DNA from: Acidobacteriota bacterium
GTDB taxonomy: Bacteria > Acidobacteriota > Thermoanaerobaculia > Gp7-AA8
DNA length: 64,000 nt
Assembly (NCBI GenBank): GCA_021325515.1
Contig: JAJPHC010000037.1
Location: forward strand, 1-64,000
Reading direction: 5' to 3'
The translations under genes were made by a program, and so were the position numbers. Shown piece after piece: positions 43,269-56,647 of this stretch. How positions within the stretch are numbered: position 1 is the first letter of the stretch; each line of letters starts with the position of its first letter. Below the pieces are notes generated by a model. It was not told the DNA's origin and searched no databases. It saw only the letters and a program-made list of their open reading frames with translations.

Positions 43269-44167
43269 GCGCGCGACCTCCTGCGCCACGGGAGCGATCG
43301 ACGCGACGCGGCCTTCGTGAGGCTGATTCGGATAGGCGTCGATGACGACAATCGCCCGATCGCCGGGCTGGATGGCGCCGTCGTCCACGTCGGGCAGCGT
43401 CGCCACGACTTCGATCGAGCTCATGTCCGGAATGCGGGCGATGGTCAAGCCGACCCACACGCGCTCGCCCACCTGCAGCTTTCGCGGTTCGAAGGGCGAG
43501 TCGTTCACGAGAACGAGTCCGCGCTCCGGCGCTGTGAGCACGAACGAGTCGATCGAATGCTGCGCCGACATCAGATCGCGCCGCAGAACGCCGGCCTGCA
43601 ATTCGAGATTGCGAATCTCCGCTTCGGATCCCCGCTGCGCCGCGCGCAGCGTCGTCTCGGCCTTCTCCGCTTCGTTCTTCGCCCGCTCGTACGCGAGCAT
43701 CCGATCACGGACTTCTTTCGCCGAGATCACTGTCGCCGGCACGAGCGTGTTGAGACGCGCCTTCTCCGCTTCGGCACGATACCGCTCGACCTCGAAGCGC
43801 TTCTCCTGGAGATCGGCCTCGCCGCGTGCCCGCATCTCCGCGAGCTCATGCTCCGCTGCCTGCAGTTCCGTTCGTTTCTGATCGAGCGTTCTGGTGACCG
43901 GCGAGTTGTCCAGCTCCGCGACGCGATCTCCGCGCTCGGCATGCGCTCCGTCTTCGATCAACCAGCGGATGCTGGTCTCCCACGATTCCATCGGAGGGAC
44001 CGTGATGACGGTCCCGCGGCTCGCCTGCAGCTCTCCGGTGAGAACGACGGTCTGCACGAGATCACCGCGGTGCGGCGACGGATCGCGGCGCGTCGAGCCA
44101 TCGCGCGAGCGCCGCAGCGCAGCGCGAGCAGCGTCGACGCAATCAGAAGCAGGGGCGCTCTGCGCAT
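43260..44167 (-). pseudogene. Decayed HlyD-family secretion protein
   Basis: Residues from LVQTVVLTGELQASRG through a long coiled-coil hairpin and GERVWVGLTIARIPDMSSIEVVATLPDVDDG are typical of HlyD/RND-type membrane fusion proteins. The usual N-terminal hydrophobic anchor (MRRAPLLLIASTLLAL, from 44167) is in another frame and needs a frameshift near 44080-44100 to join. The C-terminus breaks off after VAQEVARGSA at the deletion junction. Its presence next to a radical SAM-peptide pair suggests the intact locus once included an exporter. Confidence 0.8.
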
Positions 44168-44233
44168 GTCGGCAGTGAGACTACCGCTGACGGCAAAAAG
44201 TCATCAATGTTTGTTGGAAGGGAGGGAGCGGAA

Positions 44234-44309
44234 TGGCTCCGGCAGTAGGACTCGAACCTACGACCCACGGATTAACAGTCCGTTGCTCTACCGACTGAGC
44301 TATGCCGGA
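44234..44309 (-). tRNA. tRNA-Asn (GTT)
   Basis: Read leftward, the cloverleaf is complete: acceptor stem TCCGGCA/TGCCGGA, D-arm AGCTCAGTCGGTAGAGCA, anticodon loop CTGTTAA with anticodon GTT, T-arm GGTTCGAGTCC, discriminator G and an encoded CCA, 76 bases in all. It lies beside the decayed HlyD/radical SAM remnants. tRNA genes are common integration sites, but I found no repeat of its 3' end in the window. Confidence 0.97.
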
Positions 44310-44352
44310 GTACTCGAAAGGCGCCGCAAAATAGCATTGCAACGCATACCCG

Positions 44353-44805
44353 TCAAGGCAGGCACGGGCTCAGAACCGCGATGGCCGCCAGTTTATTCAC
44401 GAGCCGCTCGAGCATCCCGTCGAAGGTTTCATCGGTGTATTCGATGAGCTCGATCCCGCTGTCGCCCGACACCATTGCCGTACAACGCGCCGTGTACGCG
44501 GGGCGATAAAGGCAGATCACCGGGATCCCGCGGCGATACCTCGCCGTCGCGATCTCGTAGCCGACGCCTGTCGACGGCACCGACACCTCGGCCACGATCA
44601 CATCGGCCTGATCGATCCATGCGAGATCGCGCTCGAAGATGAAACGGGAGTCGAGCGGCTCGCCGCCGTGGCCGATCTCCGCGGTCACCGCACCGGCGAG
44701 GACCTCGAATCCGTGAGCTGTCAGAGCGGCGACGATGCGCCGGTATTGCGCGACGTCCGCACGTCCGCCGCTGATCGATCCGGAGAAGTAGATGGTGAGT
44801 GCCAT
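44353..44805 (-). CDS. DNPH1/Rcl-like 2'-deoxynucleoside 5'-phosphate N-hydrolase
   Basis: This 150-residue cytoplasmic enzyme belongs to the nucleoside 2-deoxyribosyltransferase superfamily. IYFSGSISGGRADVAQYRRI binds the phosphate, FERDLAWIDQADVIVAEVS is the central motif, and PSTGVGYEIATA holds the catalytic Glu. These match the DNPH1 (Rcl) branch, which cleaves deoxynucleoside monophosphates, and not NDT. It probably sanitises the nucleotide pool. It is divergent from RNase G with 25 bases between starts. Confidence 0.88.
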   Translation of the reverse strand: MALTIYFSGSISGGRADVAQYRRIVAALTAHGFEVLAGAVTAEIGHGGEPLDSRFIFERDLAWIDQADVIVAEVSVPSTGVGYEIATARYRRGIPVICLYRPAYTARCTAMVSGDSGIELIEYTDETFDGMLERLVNKLAAIAVLSPCLP

Positions 44806-44830
44806 CGCGGCAGTCTACAATCCCGTCCGC

Positions 44831-46327
44831 ATGTCGCGCGAAATCGTGATCAACGCCACGAAGCACGAGTCGCGCATCGCCGTTCTCGACGAAGGCCAGG
44901 TCGTCGAGCTCTGGGTCGAGCGCACGCGGCACCGCACGATCGTCGGCAACATCTACAAAGGGCGCGTCACGAAAGTGCTGCCGGGGATGCAGTCCGCTTT
45001 CGTCGACCTCGGTCTTGAGCGCGACGCGTTTCTCTATGTCTCCGACGTCCTCGAGGATTTCGAGGAGTACGACAGCGAGTCGCCCGACGAACTTCATATC
45101 GACGAAGTACCGCAGCAGCGTCCTGAGACTTCGATCTCCGACCTGCTGCGCGAGGGTCAGGAGATCGTCGTTCAGGTGTCGAAAGACACGATTGCCGGCA
45201 AGGGCGCGCGCATTACGAGTCACATCACACTGCCGGGACGTTTCCTCGTCTACATGCCGACGGTGAATCACATCGGCGTGTCGCGGCGCATCGAGAACGA
45301 AGCCGAGCGGCAAAGGCTGAAGGACATTCTGGAGGCGATCCGGCAGCCGGGGATGGGCGGCTTCATCGTACGCACCGCGGGCGAAGAGCGAAACGAGGAA
45401 GAGTTCCGTTCCGATCTCAAGTACCTCACGGATCTGTGGGAGCAGATCCGGCGCAAGGGTGAGAAGGCTTCCGCTCCGACGGCCATCCACCACGATCTCG
45501 ATCTCGTGCTTCGCACGATTCGCGATGTGCTCTCGCCGGAGTTCAAGAGCGTGTGGGTCGACTCCGTCGATCAATATCAGAGGATCGTCGAGTTTCTCGA
45601 TCAGATTCAGCCGAACCTCGTTTCGCGCGTACGACTGTTCCGGCGCGAAGAACCGATCTTCGATGAATTCGGAATCGAGCCCGAGATCGCCAAGGCACTG
45701 AAATCGAAAGTCTGGCTGAAGTCGGGCGGCTACATCGTCATCAATCAGACCGAGGCGCTGGTGGCGATCGATGTGAACACGGGGAAGTACGTCGGGAAGC
45801 GCAATCTCGAAGAGACGGTGTTTCGGACGAACATCGAAGCGGCGAAGGAAATCGTGCGGCAGATCCGCCTGCGTGATCTCGGTGGAATCATCGTGCTCGA
45901 CTTCATCGACATGGAGGAGCCGGCGAATCGTGCGCGGCTCTTCGAAACGCTGGAGAACGAGATCAAGAAGGACCGGTCGAAGACGAAGATCCTGCAGATC
46001 TCCGAGTTCGGCCTGATCGAGATGACGCGCAAGCGGGTGCGTCAGTCGCTCGAGCGCTCACTCACGCAAGCGTGTCCGTACTGCGCCGGCAGCGGGCGCA
46101 TCAAGTCGAACACCACCATCGCGCTGGAGATCTGGCGCGAGCTGATGAAGCTGCGCGACCTGCATGAAGGACAGGATGTCATCGTGCGGGTGAATCCCGT
46201 CGTCTATTCCTCGATGCAGCCGGCCGATCCGATTTTCGAGGAAACCGAGAGGAATCTCGGGATTCACCTCGTCTTCAAGCCTGACGACACACTGCACCAC
46301 GAGCAGTTCGATGTCGTGAGGATCTAA
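44831..46327 (+). CDS. rng: Ribonuclease E/G family endoribonuclease (RNase G type)
   Basis: The start at 44831 (MSREIVINATKHESRIAVLD) gives 498 residues, the RNase G length, without the long RNase E scaffold. The S1 domain (~38-120) contains GNIYKGRVTKVLPGMQSAFVDLG. The DNase I-like catalytic core has VAIDVNTGKYVGK and GGIIVLDFIDM, with the metal-binding aspartates. CPYCAGSGR is the Zn-link. It processes 5' ends of rRNA and degrades mRNA. A REP-like element follows the stop codon directly. Confidence 0.96.
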   Translation: MSREIVINATKHESRIAVLDEGQVVELWVERTRHRTIVGNIYKGRVTKVLPGMQSAFVDLGLERDAFLYVSDVLEDFEEYDSESPDELHIDEVPQQRPETSISDLLREGQEIVVQVSKDTIAGKGARITSHITLPGRFLVYMPTVNHIGVSRRIENEAERQRLKDILEAIRQPGMGGFIVRTAGEERNEEEFRSDLKYLTDLWEQIRRKGEKASAPTAIHHDLDLVLRTIRDVLSPEFKSVWVDSVDQYQRIVEFLDQIQPNLVSRVRLFRREEPIFDEFGIEPEIAKALKSKVWLKSGGYIVINQTEALVAIDVNTGKYVGKRNLEETVFRTNIEAAKEIVRQIRLRDLGGIIVLDFIDMEEPANRARLFETLENEIKKDRSKTKILQISEFGLIEMTRKRVRQSLERSLTQACPYCAGSGRIKSNTTIALEIWRELMKLRDLHEGQDVIVRVNPVVYSSMQPADPIFEETERNLGIHLVFKPDDTLHHEQFDVVRI

Positions 46328-46331
46328 TGCA

Positions 46332-46390
46332 GGACAGGCGCCCCCGCCTGTCCCGGCCAATGGGGGACAGGCGAGGGCGCCTGTCCTACA
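46332..46390. repeat. REP-like palindromic repeat pair (copies 2 and 3)
   Basis: GGACAGGCGCCCCCGCCTGTCC (46332-46353 as a region; arms ACAGGCG and CGCCTGT) is followed eight bases later by GGGGACAGGCGAGGGCGC and CGCCTGTCCTACA (46362-46390). The second unit matches the element at 7314-7343 except for one base in the loop. Each unit can form a short hairpin. Confidence 0.8.
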
Positions 46391-46440
46391 CCAGCGAGGC
46401 GGCACGACCTGTGCAGTTTGGAGGTCGTGTGAGAAGTAGC

Positions 46441-46710
46441 ATGGCTCTCGAGGACACCTTCACGAATCTCGCATCCTTCCTCAACAGCCTCGACACGGAA
46501 GGAGAGCAAAAGCTCGAGCTGTCTCATTCGCTCGTCATCATCTGTCCCGACTGCGGGAAGAACATCGCGTTTCGCGGACGCTGCCCGAAGTGCGGCGGCA
46601 ACAGTTGGATTCCTGCGGGTCACGCCGGCGGCGTGTTCGAGAGGATGAAAGCGCAGCGCTGGCGCAAGGTGATGCACGACGACGAGGACGGCGGCGAGAC
46701 GATTCAGTAG
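46441..46710 (+). CDS. Small zinc-ribbon protein
   Basis: This is an 89-residue protein. CPDCGK and CPKCGG (about residues 35-52) form a four-Cys zinc ribbon of the kind found in rubredoxin-like or RNA-binding proteins. The N-terminus is acidic-helical (MALEDTFTNLASFLNSLDTE) and the C-terminus is charged. GGAGG at 46420-46424 is too far from the ATG but suits an in-frame GTG at 46429, which would add four residues. The function is unknown. It is convergent with the DUF507 gene, leaving two bases between. Confidence 0.75.
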   Translation: MALEDTFTNLASFLNSLDTEGEQKLELSHSLVIICPDCGKNIAFRGRCPKCGGNSWIPAGHAGGVFERMKAQRWRKVMHDDEDGGETIQ

Positions 46711-46712
46711 CT

Positions 46713-47009
46713 CTATTCGAGCCCTTCGCGCACGTGCTCTTCCTCGAGCAGTTTCGTGAAGAGCTGCTCGTACTCTCCTGATCCCGGCGACGGCGGCTTC
46801 TTGATCGTCGCCAGCTTGCGGCGGACGTTCTCTTCCCGTTCCTGTTCGCGCTTCAGCTCATCATCGAGTGCATGCGCGATCGCCTGGCGCACCGCTTCGC
46901 GGTCCTTGAGCAGCACGACGGACTGCGTCCGCGTAAGGATCTCGAGCAGGTCGCGCGCCACCTGGCTAATCCGCTCGCGCGACATTCTCAGCATGCTCGT
47001 ATCGCTCAC
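46713..47009 (-). CDS. DUF507-family protein
   Basis: This is a 98-residue, strongly helical and charged protein. The opening LRMSRERISQVARDLLEIL and the second half with ALDDELKREQEREENVRRKL fit DUF507, a conserved family of unknown function. GTG 47009 abuts the gyrA stop (TAAGTG); ATG at 46994 is an alternative that would match the usual family N-terminus. Co-transcription with gyrA is likely. Confidence 0.8.
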   Translation of the reverse strand: MSDTSMLRMSRERISQVARDLLEILTRTQSVVLLKDREAVRQAIAHALDDELKREQEREENVRRKLATIKKPPSPGSGEYEQLFTKLLEEEHVREGLE

Positions 47010-49586
<2,577 letters not shown>

Positions 49587-49601
49587 GAATTTTCGTTACG
49601 A

Positions 49602-52016
<2,415 letters not shown>

Positions 52017-52123
52017 TCAGGTCGTAACTTTCGCTCGTTCTCTGCAGTGGCTTGCCGGCAGGCTGCGGCGGGTGTGCTACGCCAACGTTTGGAAACGCAG
52101 AATTCTACTATGAAAATCCCGCG

Positions 52124-53197
52124 TCAGGCGAAATCTTGGGCGGACGTAACTCGCCCATTTTCAATCACTAAGCGGCGGTGTGGCGAGGTCTCCAGCACGT
52201 CCAGAAAACGCTCTTTCGCCGAGGTGGCAAAAACCTGCGTCTGAGAGGGCAGTTTCCGCAGGAGCTCCTGAAGGATGTCAAGGTCGAGCTCGGCGTCGAT
52301 ATCATCGAGGAGAAACAGCGGCTCGTCGTCCATTCGGCGGCGGAAAAGCTCGATCTTCGCGAACTTCAGGAAGAGCACAATCATCTTCTGTTCGCCGCCG
52401 CTCAGCACGTCAGCGACCGGCCTGCCGTCGATTTCAAAATCGAGCACATCGCGTTGCGGGCCGGTGAGCGACGTCCTCGCACGGATCTCCGCCCCGCGCG
52501 GAATCACCCCGTTTGCCGGCCGGTACACCAGCTCGATCCGATTGACGTGATACTCATGCATCGCAACGATCTCGCGGAACGTCTGCGACAGCTGCTCGAC
52601 GTAAAGTCTTCGCCCGTTCCAGATCGGCTCCGCAGCGGCACTGACCTCTTCGTCCCACGCATCGAGTGTGAACGACGGCGCGGCACCGGCCGCGATGTCG
52701 TGGAGCAGTGCATTGCGCTGCTTCAGCGCGCGTTGAAATCGCGTGAGCTGCTCGACATATCCAGGACTCACGCTCGCGATGCCGCGATCCAGAAATCGGC
52801 GTCGATCCTCGGGCGTGCCTCGCAGCGTATCCAGCCGCGACGACGAGTAGGCGAACACCGAGAGCGCGTTGACGTAGTCCGCCAGCGGAACTTTCTCGGC
52901 GTTGATCGTGAGGAGCCGGCGGCGTGGCTCCATCTCCATCCCGACGGACAGCGCACGATCGAGTGCATTGCGCTCGACGATCCCGCTGACGAACAGTCCC
53001 GGCTCGTCGAAACGGAACAGGCTCGCCACGCGCGACGTGCGAAAGGATTTCGTCGTCGCCAGAAAGTAGATCGCCTCCAGGAGATTCGTCTTCCCCTGGC
53101 CGTTGCGGCCGACGATGAGATTCGCGTGCGGATGGAACGTTTGGTCCGCGATGTCGAGATTGCGGAATGTCTGCGTCGTGAGCCGCTTGAGAATCAC
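52124..53197 (-). CDS. recF: DNA replication and repair protein RecF
   Basis: This is a 357-residue SMC-like ATPase that loads RecA at gaps. Walker A GRNGQGKTNLLEAIYFLA lies at ~30-47, signature VLSGGEQKMIVLFLKFAK at ~265, and Walker B LFLLDDIDAELD at ~300. Its start overlaps the dnaN stop by four bases (ATGA), linking replication clamp and repair gene expression. Confidence 0.97.
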   Translation of the reverse strand: MILKRLTTQTFRNLDIADQTFHPHANLIVGRNGQGKTNLLEAIYFLATTKSFRTSRVASLFRFDEPGLFVSGIVERNALDRALSVGMEMEPRRRLLTINAEKVPLADYVNALSVFAYSSSRLDTLRGTPEDRRRFLDRGIASVSPGYVEQLTRFQRALKQRNALLHDIAAGAAPSFTLDAWDEEVSAAAEPIWNGRRLYVEQLSQTFREIVAMHEYHVNRIELVYRPANGVIPRGAEIRARTSLTGPQRDVLDFEIDGRPVADVLSGGEQKMIVLFLKFAKIELFRRRMDDEPLFLLDDIDAELDLDILQELLRKLPSQTQVFATSAKERFLDVLETSPHRRLVIENGRVTSAQDFA

Positions 53198-54327
53198 GCG
53201 AGCCGCATCGGCATCACGACATACAGGTAGTCGTACGGAAGGTCCTCAGCGGTCGACGCTGGCCGTCCGATGCACTGGCTGTTCTCGTCCTTCAGATCGA
53301 GCGAGACGCTCGGCGTATCGGTCGCGCTGAGAAAGTCCATCACATACGCCGCATTCAATCCGACGAAAAACGGCTGTCCGGCGTAATCGATGGGAACCGT
53401 CTCGCGTGCATCACCGAGCTCGGGATTCGTCGATGACACGGTGAGCTTTCCGGGCGCAAAGTCGAACCGCACGGCGCGCGTACGTTCATTGGCGACGAGC
53501 GAGATGCGCTTGATCGTCGAGAGCAGCCGCTCGCGGTCGACCATCACGTGACGATCGTTGTCGCGCGAGATGACCTCCATGTAGTTCGGGAAGTTGACGT
53601 CGATCATGCGCGCCATCAACCGGCGGTCGGCAGCGTCGAAGAAGAGCTGGTTGTCGGAGACGCCAAAACGAACGGTGCCTTCTTCACCCGCTTCGAGCCG
53701 GAGGATTTCATCCAGCGCTTTCCGCGGAATCAGAATCGTCAACTCGTTGTCTTTCTTCTTTCCATTGCCGCCAGTCGCGTAGGGGAAGTTGATCAGCGCC
53801 ATGCGATGGCCGTCGGTGGCAACCATCTCCAGCTTCTGCGGCTCCACTTTCAGAAGCGCGCCGTTCAACTGGAAACGCGTCTCTTCATGCGTGATCGCGA
53901 ACTTCACCTTCGCGACCATCGTCTTCAGCTCATCGAGCGGGATCGTGTATCCCTCCGACACGTTCACCGTCGGCAGCGTCGGATAGTCCTCGGCAGGAAG
54001 ACCGAGGAGACGGAACTTCGCAGTTCCGGACTCGACGAGCATCTGGTTGTTTTCCTGGAGCGCAATATGCACGTCCTCGTCGGGGAGACTACGGACGATG
54101 TCGAAGAGACGGCGCGCTTCGAGAGTGACACCGCCGGGAGTCGAAATCCTGGCGGAGCAGGAAGTGAGAATCGTGACGTCGAGATCCGTAGCAGCGACCT
54201 GCAGTTTGCCGTCGGAAGCCTTCAGAAGGACGTTCGAGAGGATCGGGATCGTCGAACGTTTCTCGACGACGCCCTGGCACAGTTGCAACTCTTTCTGAAG
54301 ATCGGCTTTTCCGACTGTCAGTTCCAT
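53194..54327 (-). CDS. dnaN: DNA polymerase III sliding clamp (beta subunit)
   Basis: This 377-residue protein consists of three clamp domains of ~120 residues. The N-terminus MELTVGKADLQKELQLCQGVVEKRSTIPILSNVLL is shown here as a region (1-35). The C-terminus ends in YLYVVMPMRLA, the partner-binding end. GGAAGAG precedes the start. It is separated from dnaA by a 238-base gap with DnaA-box-like sites. Confidence 0.98.
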   Translation of the reverse strand: MELTVGKADLQKELQLCQGVVEKRSTIPILSNVLLKASDGKLQVAATDLDVTILTSCSARISTPGGVTLEARRLFDIVRSLPDEDVHIALQENNQMLVESGTAKFRLLGLPAEDYPTLPTVNVSEGYTIPLDELKTMVAKVKFAITHEETRFQLNGALLKVEPQKLEMVATDGHRMALINFPYATGGNGKKKDNELTILIPRKALDEILRLEAGEEGTVRFGVSDNQLFFDAADRRLMARMIDVNFPNYMEVISRDNDRHVMVDRERLLSTIKRISLVANERTRAVRFDFAPGKLTVSSTNPELGDARETVPIDYAGQPFFVGLNAAYVMDFLSATDTPSVSLDLKDENSQCIGRPASTAEDLPYDYLYVVMPMRLA

Positions 54328-54565
54328 GTCTCTTCCTTCAGAATCCGGGTCTTTTTTTCTTTAGTGGTATTAGCAGTAGAACCGTGCGGAAAAATCGCCG
54401 ACACGCTGCAAAGGTCTCGAAAGTATAGCAGTTCTTCCCCTGGCGAAACTGTGGGTTTTGGCGTGGAAAACCACCGGAAAAAGTCGCGATTTTCCGCAGG
54501 TCCGGCGTGTGCCGCTTCAGCGGTTCCGAAAGTCCACAGCTTTTCAGCGGAGCTTTCCACAGCGC
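54328..54565. other. dnaA-dnaN intergenic region, candidate oriC
   Basis: This 238-base non-coding gap holds several degenerate DnaA-box-like 9-mers related to TTATNCACA: TGTGGGTTT (54450, reverse), TTTTCCGCA (54490), AAGTCCACA (54530) and CTTTCCACA (54553). It also has GTGGAAAA at 54463 and poly-T/A stretches at its dnaN end (TTTTTTTCTTT). Each box has mismatches. The location is a classic one for oriC, but the region on the other side of dnaA is a competing candidate. Confidence 0.5.
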
Positions 54566-55873
54566 TCACCGGAACTGCTTCGTCAGCATCTCGATGGTCC
54601 GCGCGAGTTGCTGATCGTCCTGCATCAACTGATCGATCTTCTCGACCGAGTACATGACGGTCGAGTGATGCTTGTTGTTGAAGAGCTTCCCGATTTCCGG
54701 ATAGGAGAGATCCGTCAGGTGTTTGCACATGTACATCGCCACCTGTCTCGGATAGGCGATCGGGCGGGCGTTCGATTTGGACTTCAGATCGGAGACCTTG
54801 ATGCCGTAGTGCGCCGCGACGACTTTGAGAATCTCCGCCGCCGTAATCGGCTTGTTCTCTTTTGAGAGAAGGTCCTTCAGCGCCTCTTTGCCAAGGTCGA
54901 TGTCGATCGTATGGCCGGTGAGAGACGCGAACGCCGCAACGCGATTGAGATGTCCTTCGAGCTCGCGAATGTTCGAACGGACGCGCTCGGCGATGAAGAT
55001 CGCCACTTCCTGCGGCAGATCCATCTTGCGCTCTTCCGCTTTCTTGCGGAGGATCGCGACTTTCGTCTCGAGATCGGGCGGCTGAATGTCGGCGATCAGT
55101 CCCCATTCGAAACGAGAGCGGAGCCGCTCTTCGAGAGTCGGGATCTCCTTTGGAGGAGCATCAGAGGTGAAGACGATCTGCTTCTGCGCTTCATAAAGAG
55201 CGTTGAACGTGTGGAAGAACTCTTCCTGGGTGCGCTCTTTGCCGGCAAGGAACTGAATGTCGTCGAGAAGCAGTGCGTCGACCGTGCGATATCGCTCGCG
55301 GAAGGAATTCATCTTGTCGTAGCGGATCGATGTGATGAGATCGGTGACGAAGCTGTCAGCCGACATGTAGACGACTTTGCGCCGCGGATCCTTGTCTCGA
55401 AGTTGCTGGCCGATCGCCTGGATGAGATGTGTCTTTCCAAGACCGGCGCCGCCGTAGATGAAGAGAGGATTGAACGAGCCGCTGGGATTGTCCGCGATGG
55501 AGAGAGAAGCTGCGTACGCAAGCTGATTCGAGCTGCCTACGACAAAGGTGGAAAACGTGTAGCGGGGATTGAATGTCGACGCCGGGATTTCCTCGCGAAG
55601 AGCTGCCGAGGGAAGCGGCGGAAGATCATCCGGCGCGGCAGATTCCACGACGAAGTGAACCTGGACGCGTTCCGGGGAGAGTTCATTCAGGAGCTCGCGT
55701 ACCTGCGATCCGAAACGGTCACGAATCGCGTCGACATTCTTCTGGGTCGGGATGCTTACGTCGATCGTGTCGCCTCTGCGCGCGAGAAAGCGCGTAGGCG
55801 CAAACCACGTTTCGTAGTCCGTCCGGTCAATGGTTTGCTCGATCCGGGCGAGGAGCTGGTTCCAGACATTCAT
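54566..55873 (-). CDS. dnaA: Chromosomal replication initiator DnaA
   Basis: The start at 55873 (MNVWNQLLARIEQTI) gives 435 residues; the frame is open further upstream but crosses DnaA-box sequence. Domain I is ~1-75, domain III carries Walker A YGGAGLGKTHL and Walker B ALLLDDIQFL, with sensor segments after it. Domain IV carries the DNA-binding signature YPRQVAMYMCKHLTDLSYPEIG and the HHSTVMY motif that contacts DnaA boxes. It heads the leftward dnaA-dnaN-recF-gyrB-gyrA set. Confidence 0.99.
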   Translation of the reverse strand: MNVWNQLLARIEQTIDRTDYETWFAPTRFLARRGDTIDVSIPTQKNVDAIRDRFGSQVRELLNELSPERVQVHFVVESAAPDDLPPLPSAALREEIPASTFNPRYTFSTFVVGSSNQLAYAASLSIADNPSGSFNPLFIYGGAGLGKTHLIQAIGQQLRDKDPRRKVVYMSADSFVTDLITSIRYDKMNSFRERYRTVDALLLDDIQFLAGKERTQEEFFHTFNALYEAQKQIVFTSDAPPKEIPTLEERLRSRFEWGLIADIQPPDLETKVAILRKKAEERKMDLPQEVAIFIAERVRSNIRELEGHLNRVAAFASLTGHTIDIDLGKEALKDLLSKENKPITAAEILKVVAAHYGIKVSDLKSKSNARPIAYPRQVAMYMCKHLTDLSYPEIGKLFNNKHHSTVMYSVEKIDQLMQDDQQLARTIEMLTKQFR

Positions 55874-55913
55874 GCGGGAAAGGACCGGAGCTAAGTGTTT
55901 GAGATTCCACAGG

Positions 55914-55933
55914 TTTTCCACAGCTGTGGAAAA
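55914..55933. promoter_or_regulatory. Inverted pair of DnaA boxes upstream of dnaA
   Basis: TTTTCCACAG and CTGTGGAAAA form a perfect 20-bp palindrome, 41 bases upstream of the dnaA start. Each half contains TTTTCCACA, one mismatch from TTATCCACA. Autorepression of dnaA, an origin element, or both would fit. The rest of 55934-56060 shows no other gene. Confidence 0.7.
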
Positions 55934-56065
55934 GCGCGCCCTTTTGATGGGCCTGCGAGTCTAGCACAAGCGAAATCGGCTGCGACAGAGGACACAATGA
56001 GCGCAGAAATGGTGGAATAAGGCCGAGTTCCTGCCAGTTTGCGGGCGTGCTGCTGCCCTCCTCGT

Positions 56066-56094
56066 TTGACCGTCCCTCGGGTGGTGGCTATACT
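56066..56094 (+). promoter_or_regulatory. sigma70-type promoter for rpmH-rnpA
   Basis: TTGACC (56066-56071), exactly 17 bases, then TATACT (56089-56094) lie about 40 bases before the rpmH start at 56136. This is a near-consensus promoter as expected for a ribosomal protein gene. Confidence 0.8.
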
Positions 56095-56135
56095 CAGCGC
56101 TTTCTTTCAGGCTGTCTTTTCAAGGGGTTAAGGTA

Positions 56136-56270
56136 ATGAAGCGTACTTTTCAGCCGAACAATCGTCGCCGCAAGCGGACGCACGGCTTCCTGGTCCGTAT
56201 GCGGACCAAGGATGGACAGGCGGTTCTTTCACGCCGTCGCCGTAAGGGCCGTAAGCGCCTGGCGGTCTAA
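56136..56270 (+). CDS. rpmH: 50S ribosomal protein L34
   Basis: This 44-residue protein starts [18 protein letters not shown] and ends [12 protein letters not shown], the universal L34 pattern. It is a basic component of the large subunit. AAGGGG and AAGG lie just upstream of the ATG. It heads the rightward core operon, with rnpA beginning seven bases after its stop. Confidence 0.99.
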   Translation: MKRTFQPNNRRRKRTHGFLVRMRTKDGQAVLSRRRRKGRKRLAV

Positions 56271-56277
56271 GAGTCCC

Positions 56278-56637
56278 GTGACTGGCGCCGCGCTCCCGAA
56301 AGGGAACAGGCTGGCAAAGCGGCGCGAGTTTCTTCGAGTCTACGAAGAGGGCCAGAAACTACATTCTCGATATGCGGTCGTTTTTTACGCCGGCAACGCC
56401 CTCCCCTGCTCGCGGCTCGGCATTACCGCGACGAAAAAGATCGGAAAGGCGAACGTCCGCAATCGCCTCAAGCGCTGGACGCGAGAGGTGTACCGGCTGC
56501 AGCGCGAACCGCTCGACATCGACAGGCGAAAGGTCGATGTCGTCGTGAACGTGAAGCCGAATGCTGCCGCCGCCAGCTTCACCGACTACCGGGACGATCT
56601 CATTCGAGCTCTCCGGCGTGTTGCGGTGAGCGCGTAG
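56278..56637 (+). CDS. rnpA: Ribonuclease P protein component
   Basis: GTG at 56278 gives 119 residues; the longer open frame upstream overlaps rpmH and is not real. [27 protein letters not shown] is the N-terminal fold (residues ~11-37). [26 protein letters not shown] is the RNR signature that binds the RNase P RNA and tRNA leader. It assists 5' maturation of tRNA. Confidence 0.96.
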   Translation: MTGAALPKGNRLAKRREFLRVYEEGQKLHSRYAVVFYAGNALPCSRLGITATKKIGKANVRNRLKRWTREVYRLQREPLDIDRRKVDVVVNVKPNAAAASFTDYRDDLIRALRRVAVSA

Positions 56638-56647
56638 TGAGCCCTCG

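Noticed and set aside
44234-44309. tRNA-Asn as the attachment site of an integrated island covering the radical SAM loci.
   Set aside because: No repeat of the tRNA 3' end and no integrase gene was found in the window, so proximity alone is not enough.
46327-46440. Extension of the zinc-ribbon gene upstream to an ATG at 46327.
   Set aside because: The added codons are translated from the REP-like repeat and would be an artefact.
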